In this document: one piece after another, positions 18,676-27,097 of the stretch
How the letters are laid out: each line of letters begins with the position of its first letter
Position numbering within the stretch: the first letter of the stretch is position 1
DNA from: Arthrobacter sp. Soc17.1.1.1
GTDB lineage: Bacteria > Actinomycetota > Actinomycetes > Actinomycetales > Micrococcaceae
NCBI RefSeq assembly: GCF_036867195.1
Contig: NZ_JBAJII010000001.1
Coordinates: 2,604,001-2,668,000 of the forward strand
Direction of reading: 5' to 3'
Length of the DNA stretch: 64,000 nt
Translations under genes and position numbers: made by a program
Notes under the pieces: model-generated
Told to the model about the DNA's origin: nothing
The model's database searches: none
What the model saw: only the letters and a program-made list of their open reading frames with translations

Positions 18676-19340
18676 CCTCGATCTACCAGCAGGCGATGGG
18701 CGCGGAGTTCGGCCGGCTGCAGCCGGAACTGCGCGAGTACTTCGGCCTCCACGCCGGCAGCGGCCTCGCCGGGCGCGGGCACGGGGTGTTCGACGTCGCC
18801 GGGTGCCCCGCCTGGTTCGCGCGCCCCGCCTTCCGCCTCACGGCGCTCGACAACGCGTTCTTCCCCGAGTACCGCGACGACGTCCCGTTCACCATCAGGA
18901 ACTTCCCCCACACGGACCCGTTCGGCCGTCCGGCGCTCACGGCCCGCCGCGAACTGGATTTCGGGACCGCCCTGCGCGTCTTCGAGGACACCACCTCGCT
19001 GCAGGACGGCGTCCTCACCGACTACGTGGGCCGGCACCGGCGGATGGCCACCCTGCTGACCTGCACCGCCACGGACGAGGGGCGCATCCGCATGGTGTCC
19101 TCGCGGACGCGGGTGTTCGCGGGCCGGCGCCTGCCCCTGCCCGACGCCGTCGGTGCGCTCGCCTACGTGGAGCAGTGGTGGGACGACGACGCCGCCGTCT
19201 TCCGGATCAAGACCCGGGTGGTGCACCGCCAGCTCGGGACCCTGCTGGTGTACGCGGGGTCCTTCCAGTACACCCTCGAGGAGTTCGACGGCGTCCTGCC
19301 CGCGGAGGTCCGTCCGCGGCGGTGGGAGCAGCGCGTCTGA
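18672..19340 (+). CDS. DUF4166 domain protein
   Basis: A 222-residue soluble protein. MTSIYQQAMGAEFGRLQPEL begins the family domain. GHGVFDVAGCPAWFARPAF, VPFTIRNFPHTD and a final LGTLLVYAGSFQYTLEEFDG are typical of DUF4166. Elsewhere this domain is found alone or fused to saccharopine-dehydrogenase-like oxidoreductases. The ATG at 18672 has GGAAG 8 nt upstream; a GTG three codons earlier is also in frame. It is last in the plus-strand run and converges on the MetE-like gene with a 52-nt gap in which I see no clear terminator hairpin. The biochemical role is unknown. Confidence 0.85.
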   Translation: MTSIYQQAMGAEFGRLQPELREYFGLHAGSGLAGRGHGVFDVAGCPAWFARPAFRLTALDNAFFPEYRDDVPFTIRNFPHTDPFGRPALTARRELDFGTALRVFEDTTSLQDGVLTDYVGRHRRMATLLTCTATDEGRIRMVSSRTRVFAGRRLPLPDAVGALAYVEQWWDDDAAVFRIKTRVVHRQLGTLLVYAGSFQYTLEEFDGVLPAEVRPRRWEQRV

Positions 19341-19392
19341 CGGGGTCGGAGCGGGACACCCTGCCGGATGGGCCGGGTAGCCTGACGGCCGC

Positions 19393-20418
19393 TCAGCCCT
19401 CGGCGCGCACCTGGTCCAGGGCGTCGGCGACCTGCGCCATGCGCGTGAGCACGCGGGTCGCATCCGCGGGCACCCGGCCCTCGAGGCCGGGCCGGGTGGT
19501 CACGGTCAGCGCCCCGAGCATCGTCACGGGCAGGCCGACACGCCGCCACGCGGTGAGCACCGTCTCGGCGAGGACCCTCACCTGGGGGAGGGCGGTCCCG
19601 GGATCGAGGATCGCGAGCTCCAGCGGGCGCCCCGCCTCGAGGTCCTCCGCGAGCGCCTCCCAGTGCCGGTCGGAGACCCCGGGCAGGTCGAGGGACAGCC
19701 CCGTGGCGGTACTCGAGCGGGCCGCGTCGAGCGCGACGTCCCCGCCACCCGGGACGAGGATCGTCCCGGCAGCCCCAGCGGCGACCGCCGACGCCGTCAC
19801 CAGGTCCCACGCCTCGGTGGCCTCGCGCCGGTCGATCGCGCGCAGCGTGCGGTAGCCGCTGGCCGTCGGGACGCGTCCGGCGAGGATCGCCCCGGCCTCG
19901 GGCTCGTCGAACTGGAGCAGCACCCCGGCTCCCCGCGCGACGGCGGACACGCGGCGCACGAGGTCCGCGGCCCCTGCGGCGAGCGATGCGTAGACCTCGC
20001 GGCGGGCCCCGTGGTCGATCAGGACGCGCTCGCCGCTGTGGAGGTGGACGCCCGCGGCCAGGGAGAGCGGTCCCCGCAGGTGCAGCTTCAGGCGCGGCGC
20101 CGGGCGCTCCTCCGCGCCGGCGACGTCACCGAGGGCGTTGATGTCGGACGACAGGGCGGACTGCGCGCGGCGCTGGTCCCTGCCGGGCCGCTGCACGAGG
20201 CGCCACCCGTGCGGCTGCAGGTCGAAGGGCAGCTCGACGAGGATCCCGAGCGTCCGTCCGACGGCATCGCTCCCCGGCCCGCGCGCGGGCAGCGACGGCA
20301 GGAAGGGCATGTTCGCTCCCCCGAGCTCGCCGCGCACGGCACGGTTGGCCTCGAGGGGGTCGGTTCCGGGCCAGTCCCCGGCGGCGGTCGCCCCCACGGA
20401 TCGGACGGGCTCAGGCAT
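19393..20418 (-). CDS. MetE C-terminal-domain-like protein lacking cysteine
   Basis: A 341-residue protein with the fold signatures of cobalamin-independent methionine synthase C-terminal domains: KLHLRGPLSLAAGVHL, GVLLQFDEPEAGAIL and LSLDLPGVSD, ending in a helical VADALDQVRAEG. Actinobacteria encode such short MetE-like proteins near ligA and mnmA (Rv3015c type). The true enzyme binds zinc through His and two Cys residues. This chain contains no cysteine anywhere, so ordinary zinc-dependent methyl transfer is unlikely. The ATG at 20418 overlaps the chorismate mutase stop by 8 nt. Alternatives are a binding protein or a methyltransferase with another metal site. Confidence 0.8.
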   Translation of the reverse strand: MPEPVRSVGATAAGDWPGTDPLEANRAVRGELGGANMPFLPSLPARGPGSDAVGRTLGILVELPFDLQPHGWRLVQRPGRDQRRAQSALSSDINALGDVAGAEERPAPRLKLHLRGPLSLAAGVHLHSGERVLIDHGARREVYASLAAGAADLVRRVSAVARGAGVLLQFDEPEAGAILAGRVPTASGYRTLRAIDRREATEAWDLVTASAVAAGAAGTILVPGGGDVALDAARSSTATGLSLDLPGVSDRHWEALAEDLEAGRPLELAILDPGTALPQVRVLAETVLTAWRRVGLPVTMLGALTVTTRPGLEGRVPADATRVLTRMAQVADALDQVRAEG

Positions 20419-20821
20419 GCGTACCGTGGATCGGCGTCGCGGATGCGGGCGGCGCGGTGCCCTCGGTGCCTGGCCGGCGGTTCTCGGAGATCGCCTGGTG
20501 GTGGCGGATCACCTCGGAGATGATGAAGTTCAGGAACTTCTCGGCGAACGCGGGGTCCAGCTGCGCCTCCTCGGCGAGCATGCGGAGCCGGGCGATCTGC
20601 GCGGCCTCGCGCTGCGGATCACCGGCGGGGAGGTCGTGCTCGGCCTTGAGGTGCCCCACCCGCTGCGTCGCCTTGAAGCGTTCGGCCAGGAGGTAGACGA
20701 GGGTGGCGTCGATGTTGTCGATCGAGCTCCTCACCGAGAGCAGCTCAGCCATCACCTCGGGGGCCACGTCTCCCGTGAGTGAGCTGGCTGCCGGGTCGAA
20801 GCCGCTGCGTGGATGCGTCAT
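20411..20821 (-). CDS. Chorismate mutase (AroQ type)
   Basis: A 136-residue all-helical protein that converts chorismate to prephenate for Phe/Tyr synthesis. The core starts about residue 25 (LLSVRSSIDNIDATLVYLLAERF). Catalytic-type residues appear in KATQRVGHLKAEHDLPAGDP and in the final helix FLNFIISEVIRHHQ. The trailing 22 residues are disordered. The ATG at 20821 is chosen because the family N-terminus is short. GGAG lies only 2 nt upstream, so initiation may be coupled to mnmA, whose stop is 43 nt upstream. The gene overlaps the MetE-like gene, so the two products are likely co-expressed. Confidence 0.88.
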   Translation of the reverse strand: MTHPRSGFDPAASSLTGDVAPEVMAELLSVRSSIDNIDATLVYLLAERFKATQRVGHLKAEHDLPAGDPQREAAQIARLRMLAEEAQLDPAFAEKFLNFIISEVIRHHQAISENRRPGTEGTAPPASATPIHGTHA

Positions 20822-20864
20822 GACTCCAGTCAAGCAGACGCCGGAGGCACTCCGTGAACTGCGA

Positions 20865-22001
20865 CTATCCGGCTGCGACGGGCTCGGGTCGCAGGGCGGA
20901 GCGCGCGGAATCGATGGTCGCCTGCCCGAGTACACGCGTGCCCTGGTACAGCACCACGGTCTGGCCCGGTGCCACGCCGCGCATCGGTTCGACCAGCCGC
21001 ACCACGAGCTGCTGAACACCGTCGGCCGACTCCACGGACACGCGTGCGGGCACGGGATCGCCGTGGGCCCGGACCTGGGCCGTGCAGTCGAATTCCTCCC
21101 CGGTCAGCACCTCGTCGATGGGCAGGCCGGCCCAGGAGACCTTGATGCCGCGCATCTGGTCGATCGCGAGCAGGTGCTCCGGTCCCACGATCACCTCGTT
21201 CTGCTTGGGACGGATCTCCAGCACGAAGCGCGGCTTGCCGTCCGCGGCGGGGGTGCCGAGCTTCAGGCCGCGGCGCTGGCCGACGGTGAAGGCGTTCGCG
21301 CCCGGGTGGCTGCCGATCCTCTCGCCGTCGACGTCGAGGATGTCCCCCTCGGTCATCTCGATGCGCTCCTCGAGCCAGCCGCGCGTGTCCCCGTCGGGGA
21401 TGAAGCAGATGTCGTGGCTGTCGGGCTTGTTCGCGACGGAGAGGCCGCGCCGCTCGGCCTCGGCCCGGACCTCGGCCTTCGACGGCGTCTCGGCGAGCGG
21501 GAACATGGAGTGCCTGAGCTGCTCGTGGGTCAGCACGCCGAGCACGTAGGACTGGTCCTTGGCCCAGTCGGCTGCTCGGTGCAGTTCGGGGTTGCCGTCG
21601 GCGTCCTCGACGACCCTGGCGTAGTGGCCGGTGCAGACGGCGTCGAACCCGAGGGCGAGGGCCTTCTCGAGCAGGGCGGCGAACTTGATGCGCTCGTTGC
21701 AGCGCATGCAGGGGTTCGGGGTGCGGCCCGCGGCGTACTCGGCGACGAAGTCGTCGACGACGTCCTCCTTGAAGCGCTCGGAGAAGTCCCACACGTAGTA
21801 CGGGATGCCGAGGATGTCGCAGGCACGCCAGGCGTCCCGCGAGTCCTCGATGGTGCAGCAGCCGCGGCTGCCCGTCCGGAGCGTCCCGGGCATGCGGGAG
21901 AGGGCCAGGTGCACGCCGACGACGTCGTGCCCCGCCTCCACGGCGCGTGCCGCCGCCACCGCGGAGTCGACGCCGCCGCTCATCGCTGCCAGTACCCTCA
22001 T
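20865..22001 (-). CDS. mnmA: tRNA-specific 2-thiouridylase MnmA
   Basis: A 378-residue enzyme that thiolates U34 of tRNA-Lys, -Glu and -Gln using sulfur relayed from a cysteine desulfurase. The PP-loop SGGVDS (8-13) binds ATP. The catalytic cysteine pair is Cys98 (NPCMRCN) and the Cys in SHDICFIP near residue 200. GRRxGL-type sequence ([10 protein letters not shown]) is also present. The ATG at 22001 overlaps the stop of the desulfurase gene (ATGA), so the sulfur donor and acceptor are translated together. Length and motifs match the family with no anomalies. Confidence 0.96.
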   Translation of the reverse strand: MRVLAAMSGGVDSAVAAARAVEAGHDVVGVHLALSRMPGTLRTGSRGCCTIEDSRDAWRACDILGIPYYVWDFSERFKEDVVDDFVAEYAAGRTPNPCMRCNERIKFAALLEKALALGFDAVCTGHYARVVEDADGNPELHRAADWAKDQSYVLGVLTHEQLRHSMFPLAETPSKAEVRAEAERRGLSVANKPDSHDICFIPDGDTRGWLEERIEMTEGDILDVDGERIGSHPGANAFTVGQRRGLKLGTPAADGKPRFVLEIRPKQNEVIVGPEHLLAIDQMRGIKVSWAGLPIDEVLTGEEFDCTAQVRAHGDPVPARVSVESADGVQQLVVRLVEPMRGVAPGQTVVLYQGTRVLGQATIDSARSALRPEPVAAG

Positions 22002-23221
22002 GAGAAACCCGTTCCTGCAGTTCGAATGGATGATGCGTGTCCGGCCATGCCCGCCGTGCGGGCCCGGGCGTAGGCCCCACCGATGGCGCCCACCACGGCG
22101 TCAACGTCGTCGGCCGTGGATGTATGCCCCAGGCTGAAACGCTGGGCGCCACGCGCCTCGTCCTCCGTCAGTCCCATGGCGAGCAGCACGTGCGACGGCC
22201 GGGGCACGCCCGCGGTGCAGGCGGAGCCGGTGGAGGACTCGATCCCCGCGAGGTCGAGGAGGAACAGGAGCGAGTCGCCCTCGCAGCCCGGGAACGTGAA
22301 GTGGACGTTGCCGGGGAGCCGCGTGCCCTCCGGGGCGGGATGCGCGACGCCGCGCAGCACCGCGTCCGGCACCTCGCGGAGGATGCCGTCGATGAGGCGG
22401 TCCCTGAGGGCCGCGAGGCGGGCCGATTCCGCTCCGAGGCGCGCGACGGCGTCATCGGCCGCGGCGGCGAAGGCCGCGATGCCCGCGCCGTCGAGCGTGC
22501 CCGACCGGATGTCGCGTTCCTGCCCGCCGCCGTGCTGCACGGGCGTGAGGGTGACGGCGCGGCCCACGAGGAGGGCCCCGACACCCACGGGGCCGCCGAT
22601 CTTGTGCGCGCTGACGGCCATGGTGGCGAGTCCGGAGTCGGCGAAGGACACCGGGAGGGACCCGAACGCCTGCACGGCGTCGCTGTGGACCGGGACCCCG
22701 TACCGTGCGGCCTCGTCGACGACGGCCCGCACCGGCTGGACGGACCCGACCTCGTTGTTCGCCCACATGACGGTGACGAGCGCCGTCCTGTCCGGTGCGT
22801 CGGCGAGCGCGGCGCGCAGCGCGTCGAGGGACACGACGCCTGCGGAGTCCACGGGCAGCCAGACCACCTCGGCTCCCTCGTGCCGTTCGAGCCACTCGAC
22901 GGTGTCCTGCACGGCGTGGTGCTCAACGGCGCTGCAGAGGATCCGGGTGCGGGCCGGGTCCTCGGCGCGGCGGGCCCAGTAGAGGCCCTTGACGGCGAGG
23001 TTGTCCGCCTCCGTGCCGCCCGAGGTGAAGACGACCTCCGACGCGTGGGCCCCGGCGGCCGCGGCGATCGTCTCCCGGGCCTCCTCGACGGAACGCCGGG
23101 CACGACGGCCCGAGCCGTGGAGGGAGGACGGGTTTCCGCTCCGGCTGAGTTCGCGGGTGAGCGCGGCGAGCGCCGGCGCCGAGATCGGCGTGGTCGCCGC
23201 GTGATCGACATACACGGGCAT
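21998..23221 (-). CDS. Cysteine desulfurase (NifS/IscS type)
   Basis: A 407-residue PLP enzyme that releases sulfur from cysteine for MnmA and possibly Fe-S assembly. [11 protein letters not shown] starts the chain. The PLP lysine is Lys207 in SAHKIGG, and the persulfide cysteine is Cys335 in [26 protein letters not shown] is a typical binding-site segment. Coupling to mnmA argues for a tRNA-thiolation role. The IscS/NifS choice is uncertain, so no symbol is given. The 102-nt gap upstream is shared with the divergent folP2-like gene. Confidence 0.93.
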   Translation of the reverse strand: MPVYVDHAATTPISAPALAALTRELSRSGNPSSLHGSGRRARRSVEEARETIAAAAGAHASEVVFTSGGTEADNLAVKGLYWARRAEDPARTRILCSAVEHHAVQDTVEWLERHEGAEVVWLPVDSAGVVSLDALRAALADAPDRTALVTVMWANNEVGSVQPVRAVVDEAARYGVPVHSDAVQAFGSLPVSFADSGLATMAVSAHKIGGPVGVGALLVGRAVTLTPVQHGGGQERDIRSGTLDGAGIAAFAAAADDAVARLGAESARLAALRDRLIDGILREVPDAVLRGVAHPAPEGTRLPGNVHFTFPGCEGDSLLFLLDLAGIESSTGSACTAGVPRPSHVLLAMGLTEDEARGAQRFSLGHTSTADDVDAVVGAIGGAYARARTAGMAGHASSIRTAGTGFS

Positions 23222-23323
23222 CCCCCGATTCTACGGGCGCCACGCCGCCCGGCCGATTCCTGTGGAGCAGGTCACGTGCGCGGCCGCGGCGGTTCTCCCG
23301 GCCCCCGGTGGTAGAAAGACTGG

Positions 23324-24268
23324 GTGGACAGTCAAGAAGCGGCTCCTTCCTCGCCCGGCACCTACCTGCCGGGCCTCCGGCACCCGAGACATACCTTCGG
23401 CACGCGCACCCTGGACTTCGACCGGCAGGTGGCCCTCATGGCGGTCGTCAACCGGACCCCGGACTCCTTCTACGACGGCGGCGCGACCTTCGCCCTGCAG
23501 GCGGCCGTCGACGCCGCCCTGAGGGCCGTCGAGGAAGGCGCCGACTGGGTGGACATCGGCGGGGCCCCCTTCTCCCCGGGCGAACCGATCCCGGTGTCGG
23601 AGGAGGCGGAGCGCATCGTGCCCGTCATCGCCGCGGTCCGGGCGGCGTCCGACGTCATCATTTCCGCCGACACCTTCCTGCCCGAGGTGGCCCGGCAGGC
23701 GCTCGCGGCCGGCGCGAACGTCGTCAACGACACCACGGGCCTGCGGGACCCCGACATGGCGGCGGTGGTGGCCGACGCCGGCGCGCACCTCGTCATCACG
23801 CACAGCCTCGCGGAGCCCCGCACGGTGTACCCGCGGCCCACGTACGGCGACGTGGTCGGGGAGATCGCCGATTTCCTCCTGCGCAAGGTGGACTCCGCGG
23901 TCCGGCTCGGCATCCCCGAGGACCGCATCCTCCTCGACCCGGGCCACGACCTCAACAAGAACACCCTCCACTCGCTCGAGATCACCCGCCGGTTCTCCGA
24001 GATCGCCGGGCTGGGCTTCCCCACCCTGGCCGCGGTGTCCAACAAGGACTTCATCGGCGAGACCCTCGACCGCCCGAAGCGTGAACGCGTCGAGGGCTCC
24101 CTCGCCGCGGCCGTCATCTGCATCCTCGGCGGCGCCCGCGTGGTCCGCATGCACAACGTCGCGGCGTCCCGCGCGGCCATCAACATCACGGAGGCGGTCC
24201 TCGGGTGGCGCGAACCCGTCTACCTCCGCCACAACATGGGCGACGTCAACGAACCGGTGGCCCCGTGA
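23324..24268 (+). CDS. folP2: FolP2-type dihydropteroate synthase homologue
   Basis: A 314-residue TIM-barrel protein. It has MAVVNRTPDSFYDGG where classical DHPS reads NVTPDSFSDGG. It also has FSPGEPIPVSEEAERIVPV in place of the usual GGESTRPGA segment, and LLDPGHDLNKNTLHSLEI. These are hallmarks of the FolP2 paralogue of mycobacteria, which is reported not to replace FolP1 in folate synthesis. The role is therefore uncertain. The GTG at 23324 gives MDSQEAAPSSPG; the ribosome binding site is weak (AGAAAGA). The gene ends in a GTGA overlap with the reductase. If the organism has another folP, this one probably does something else. Confidence 0.82.
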   Translation: MDSQEAAPSSPGTYLPGLRHPRHTFGTRTLDFDRQVALMAVVNRTPDSFYDGGATFALQAAVDAALRAVEEGADWVDIGGAPFSPGEPIPVSEEAERIVPVIAAVRAASDVIISADTFLPEVARQALAAGANVVNDTTGLRDPDMAAVVADAGAHLVITHSLAEPRTVYPRPTYGDVVGEIADFLLRKVDSAVRLGIPEDRILLDPGHDLNKNTLHSLEITRRFSEIAGLGFPTLAAVSNKDFIGETLDRPKRERVEGSLAAAVICILGGARVVRMHNVAASRAAINITEAVLGWREPVYLRHNMGDVNEPVAP

Positions 24269-25011
24269 TCACCTCCCTCATCCCCGCGTCCCCCGACGCG
24301 GTCGACGACGCCGGCCTGCTCCGCCTCTACGCGTACCCCGCCTCGGACCGACCCTTCGTCAGGTTCAACTTCGTGGCGGCCGCGGACGGCGCCGCGACGA
24401 GCGGCGGCTTCTCCGCCGGGCTGGGGAACGACGGCGACAAGCGCATCTTCGCCGTCCTGCGGCGCCTCGCCGACGTGGTGCTGGTGGGCGCGGGGACCAT
24501 CCGTGCGGAGGGCTACGGAGGCAGCCTCGTCGACGACGACGCCCGGTCCTGGCGCGCTGAGCACGGGCTCGCGGAGCACCCCGCGGTCGCGGTCATCTCC
24601 GGCAGCCTGAACCTCGACCCGTCCGGCAGCTTCTTCGGCAGCGCCCCCGTCCGCCCGCTCGTCCTCACCAGCGCCTCGGCCCCCGCAGGGCGGCGCGCGG
24701 CACTGGCGGACGTCGCCGATGTCGTCGACTGCGGGGAGGACGACACCGTCGCCGTCCCCGCCGTCCTCGCCGAACTGCGCCGGCGCGGCCTGCTGCGGGT
24801 CCTGTGCGAGGGCGGCCCGGCCGTGCTCGGCGACTTCACCCGGTCCGACGCCGTGGACGAGCTGTGCCTGTCCATCAGCCCGCTGCTCGCCGGCGGCGAC
24901 GGCCCCCGCATCGCGGTGGGCGACAGCCCCGACGACGCCGTGGCGCTGGCGCTCGTGTCGCTCCTGACCGAGGACTCCGCCCTCTACACCCGGTACCGGC
25001 GCGCCTCCTGA
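24265..25011 (+). CDS. Pyrimidine reductase family protein (RibD C-terminal/DHFR-like)
   Basis: A 248-residue reductase of the RibD_C fold. VRFNFVAAADGAATSGG is the start of the NADPH-binding region. RIFAVLRRLADVVLVGAGTIRAEGYG and LLRVLCEGGPAVLGDFTRSD are typical. Members reduce ribosylamino-pyrimidines in riboflavin synthesis or related substrates, and some serve as weak dihydrofolate reductases. It is coupled to FolP2 by a GTGA overlap, which hints at a shared pteridine or pyrimidine-like pathway, but the reaction cannot be fixed from sequence. It converges with the lipoprotein gene, and a direct-repeat cluster lies between the two ends. Confidence 0.85.
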   Translation: MITSLIPASPDAVDDAGLLRLYAYPASDRPFVRFNFVAAADGAATSGGFSAGLGNDGDKRIFAVLRRLADVVLVGAGTIRAEGYGGSLVDDDARSWRAEHGLAEHPAVAVISGSLNLDPSGSFFGSAPVRPLVLTSASAPAGRRAALADVADVVDCGEDDTVAVPAVLAELRRRGLLRVLCEGGPAVLGDFTRSDAVDELCLSISPLLAGGDGPRIAVGDSPDDAVALALVSLLTEDSALYTRYRRAS

Positions 25012-25037
25012 CCGTCCTGGCCGATGTAAGCGCCGTT

Positions 25038-25094
25038 CGTCGGGCACAGTCCGTCGGCACAGTCCGTCGGGCACCGTGCCTCGGGCACCGTGCA
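25038..25094. repeat. Short direct repeats between convergent genes
   Basis: cgtcgggcacagtc, cgtcggcacagtc, cgtcgggcaccgtgc and tcgggcaccgtgc follow one another with a period of about 13-15 nt. They could form alternative hairpins at the convergent transcript ends, but no classical stem plus U-tract is seen. Confidence 0.55.
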
Positions 25095-25102
25095 CCTCGC
25101 GG

Positions 25103-25819
25103 TCAGGACCGGGGTGGCACCACGGAGACGCGGCTGCGCACGTCGGCGACGGTAGCCTCCAGCAGCTCGTCCGACGGACAGGAGACGGTGATGGCCAGCG
25201 CGGTGCCCGGCCCGTGGAACAGCCGCAGGGACACGGCGCTGGCGGGGGCGGCGTCGGTGGCCGGCTGGAGGTAGGTGAGGAACTCGATGCCCGCCGGCGC
25301 CTCCGCCGGGTCCTCGCCCCAGGACCACGTGGTCGTCGTCAGGTAGCCGGGCAGGATGCTGGGGTCGAGGAACTGGAACAGCGCTTCCGTGGACGCCCGG
25401 TCGTCGCCGTCCACCACGAGCGGGGTCTGCAGTCCCGTGGAGCGCAGGGAGGCCCTGCAGCCCGCACCGTTCTCGTACACGGACTCGCCGTCGACCGCCC
25501 TCGTGCGCAGGGCCCAGCCCTCCGTCCGCGTCATGCCGTCCGCGAACGCGACACTCTCCCCCTCGGCGATGTACCCGCCGCGGGCGAAGGTCATGTCCTC
25601 GGTGGAGATCTGCGCCCGGGTGAGGGGCGGTAGCCCCGGCGCGGCTCCGGTGGCGGCTCCGGTGGGGGCCGTGGAGGGACGCGACGGCGTGGCCGTCGCC
25701 GCGCCCGGTGGCAGCGGCACCTCGATGGTGCATGCCGGGACGGTCATGAGCAGTGCCAGGGAGACGAGCACGGCACCGCCGTGACGACGGCCCCGCCCCC
25801 TGATACGCCGCACGTCCAC
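25103..25819 (-). CDS. Secreted lipoprotein of unknown function
   Basis: A 238-residue protein. MDVRRIRGRGRRHG is a basic n-region, followed by a hydrophobic segment and lipobox VPAC; the mature Cys is followed by TIEVPLPPG. A Ser/Thr/Pro linker precedes a domain of about 175 residues beginning RAQISTEDMTFARGGYIAEG, with two conserved-looking Cys residues (GAGCRAS and VSCPSDE) that could form a disulfide. I do not recognise a family. The GTG at 25819 is preferred because GGGGG lies 7 nt upstream and it gives a normal signal peptide; the frame is open 23 codons further upstream. A 309-nt intergenic space lies 5' to it. Confidence 0.72.
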   Translation of the reverse strand: MDVRRIRGRGRRHGGAVLVSLALLMTVPACTIEVPLPPGAATATPSRPSTAPTGAATGAAPGLPPLTRAQISTEDMTFARGGYIAEGESVAFADGMTRTEGWALRTRAVDGESVYENGAGCRASLRSTGLQTPLVVDGDDRASTEALFQFLDPSILPGYLTTTTWSWGEDPAEAPAGIEFLTYLQPATDAAPASAVSLRLFHGPGTALAITVSCPSDELLEATVADVRSRVSVVPPRS

Positions 25820-26128
25820 GCCTGGTCCCCCGATCCACGGCGCGACCTCCGCGCCGTTCCCACTGTAGCGCCGGCCGACGGCCCGCACGGGGCAGGTCCA
25901 CCCGCGTGCCCGAGCACCCGGTGGGACACGACGGATGAACTTCCCAAGCGTCTCCGCCGTTGTACCTGTGCCGCCTGTCCCCGTCGCGTTCCCGTCGCGT
26001 TCCCGTCCCGTCCGCCCGGTCGCCTTTGTCCCGTCCCACGGGTGCCTCTAGTCTCGGGGTAACCCGACGGGCCGTGCCGGCTCGGTAGGCCCGTCCGGAC
26101 CACCGCCCTCCCATGAAAGGCCTGATCG
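25820..26128. other. Intergenic region between divergent lipoprotein and J-domain genes
   Basis: This 309-nt non-coding stretch should hold both promoters. Near 25975-26020 it has cccgtcgcgtt repeated twice and further cccgtc units. I see no clear -35/-10 pair, RNA gene or small ORF with a good start. Confidence 0.5.
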
Positions 26129-27088
26129 ATGCCAGAGGCACCACGGAAGTCGTACTACGACATCCTCGGCGTGCCTCCCGGGGCCGGTGCGAAGGACATC
26201 AAGGACGCGTACCGCCGGGCTGCCCGCGCGGCGCATCCGGACCTCGGCGGCACCGCCGCCCGGTTCCACGATGTCGCGGTCGCCTACGAGACACTCAGCG
26301 ACCCGCAGCGCCGTGAACGGTACGACGCCGACACGGGGCGGGGCCGGCCTGCCGCGGCCGCACCGGGCCGGGCCGGGACCGCCCGCCGGAACGGCACCCC
26401 GCATCCTGCGTCGACGCGCACCAGGGTCGAGGACGAGGACGCCGCGAAATCCCCGCCCGAGTACCTGCCGCCGTTCTCGCCGTCCTCCCCTCCCGTCGTC
26501 CCCCTGATCGCCGCCGGTCGGCAACTCCACGGTGCGGCGCGGCAACCCGGGATGTTCGGCCGGCTGTCCGCCGGTGCGCGCGCACGGGTCGACGGCGAGC
26601 TGCGGACGTCGGCGCTCCTCGAGCGCGCCCTGCTCCCCACCTACCCGGCTGCGCGCCTCGTCAACGGTGTCGTCCTCGACGACCGGGAGAAGACGGCCGC
26701 GGGGGCCGTCCTGCTCGCCGGGTACCGGATGGCCGTCATCGACTCCTTCACGGCTCCGCCGGGCAATTTCTCCTGGGACGGCCGGGCGCTGCGCCATCAG
26801 GGCCGGCCGGTTGACCTCCGGATGCCGCGTACGGTGCGTGCCGTGCAGGACCTGTTCCCCGACTGCAACGTGACCGGATGGGTCGTCATCCACGGGGCGC
26901 CGGACAATCCGTTCGCACCCGTCATCGATGTGCCCCCGGGGTTCGACCGCGGTGCGCCGGGGCTGGTGCAGGTCGTGAATGCCGGGACCGCCGTGCGGAC
27001 CCTGCGTTCCTTCCTGTCCTCGGGGCCCACGCCCAACGTGGTGCAGCTGCCGGTGCTCGCGCGCCTGCTGGCCGCGGCCGGAAGCTAG
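26129..27088 (+). CDS. J-domain protein with a C-terminal unknown domain
   Basis: A 319-residue protein. An N-terminal J-domain (about 7-70) has the HPD tripeptide at 36-38, needed to stimulate DnaK, but no G/F region, zinc fingers or DnaJ substrate domain follow. A disordered linker (75-125) precedes a domain (about 125-315) with LLPTYPAARLVNGVVLDD, YRMAVIDSFTAPPG and DCNVTGWVVIHG. This segment recalls the NERD (nuclease-related) fold but lacks an obvious D...ExK active site, so the comparison is tentative. The ATG at 26129 has AAAGG about 10 nt upstream. It is probably first in an operon with trmL and a methyltransferase. Confidence 0.82.
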   Translation: MPEAPRKSYYDILGVPPGAGAKDIKDAYRRAARAAHPDLGGTAARFHDVAVAYETLSDPQRRERYDADTGRGRPAAAAPGRAGTARRNGTPHPASTRTRVEDEDAAKSPPEYLPPFSPSSPPVVPLIAAGRQLHGAARQPGMFGRLSAGARARVDGELRTSALLERALLPTYPAARLVNGVVLDDREKTAAGAVLLAGYRMAVIDSFTAPPGNFSWDGRALRHQGRPVDLRMPRTVRAVQDLFPDCNVTGWVVIHGAPDNPFAPVIDVPPGFDRGAPGLVQVVNAGTAVRTLRSFLSSGPTPNVVQLPVLARLLAAAGS

Positions 27089-27097
27089 GATGAAGCG

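Noticed and set aside
23324..24268. Calling the gene the housekeeping folP
   Set aside because: The NRTPDSFYD and FSPGEPIPVSEE segments match FolP2-type paralogues, not classical DHPS.
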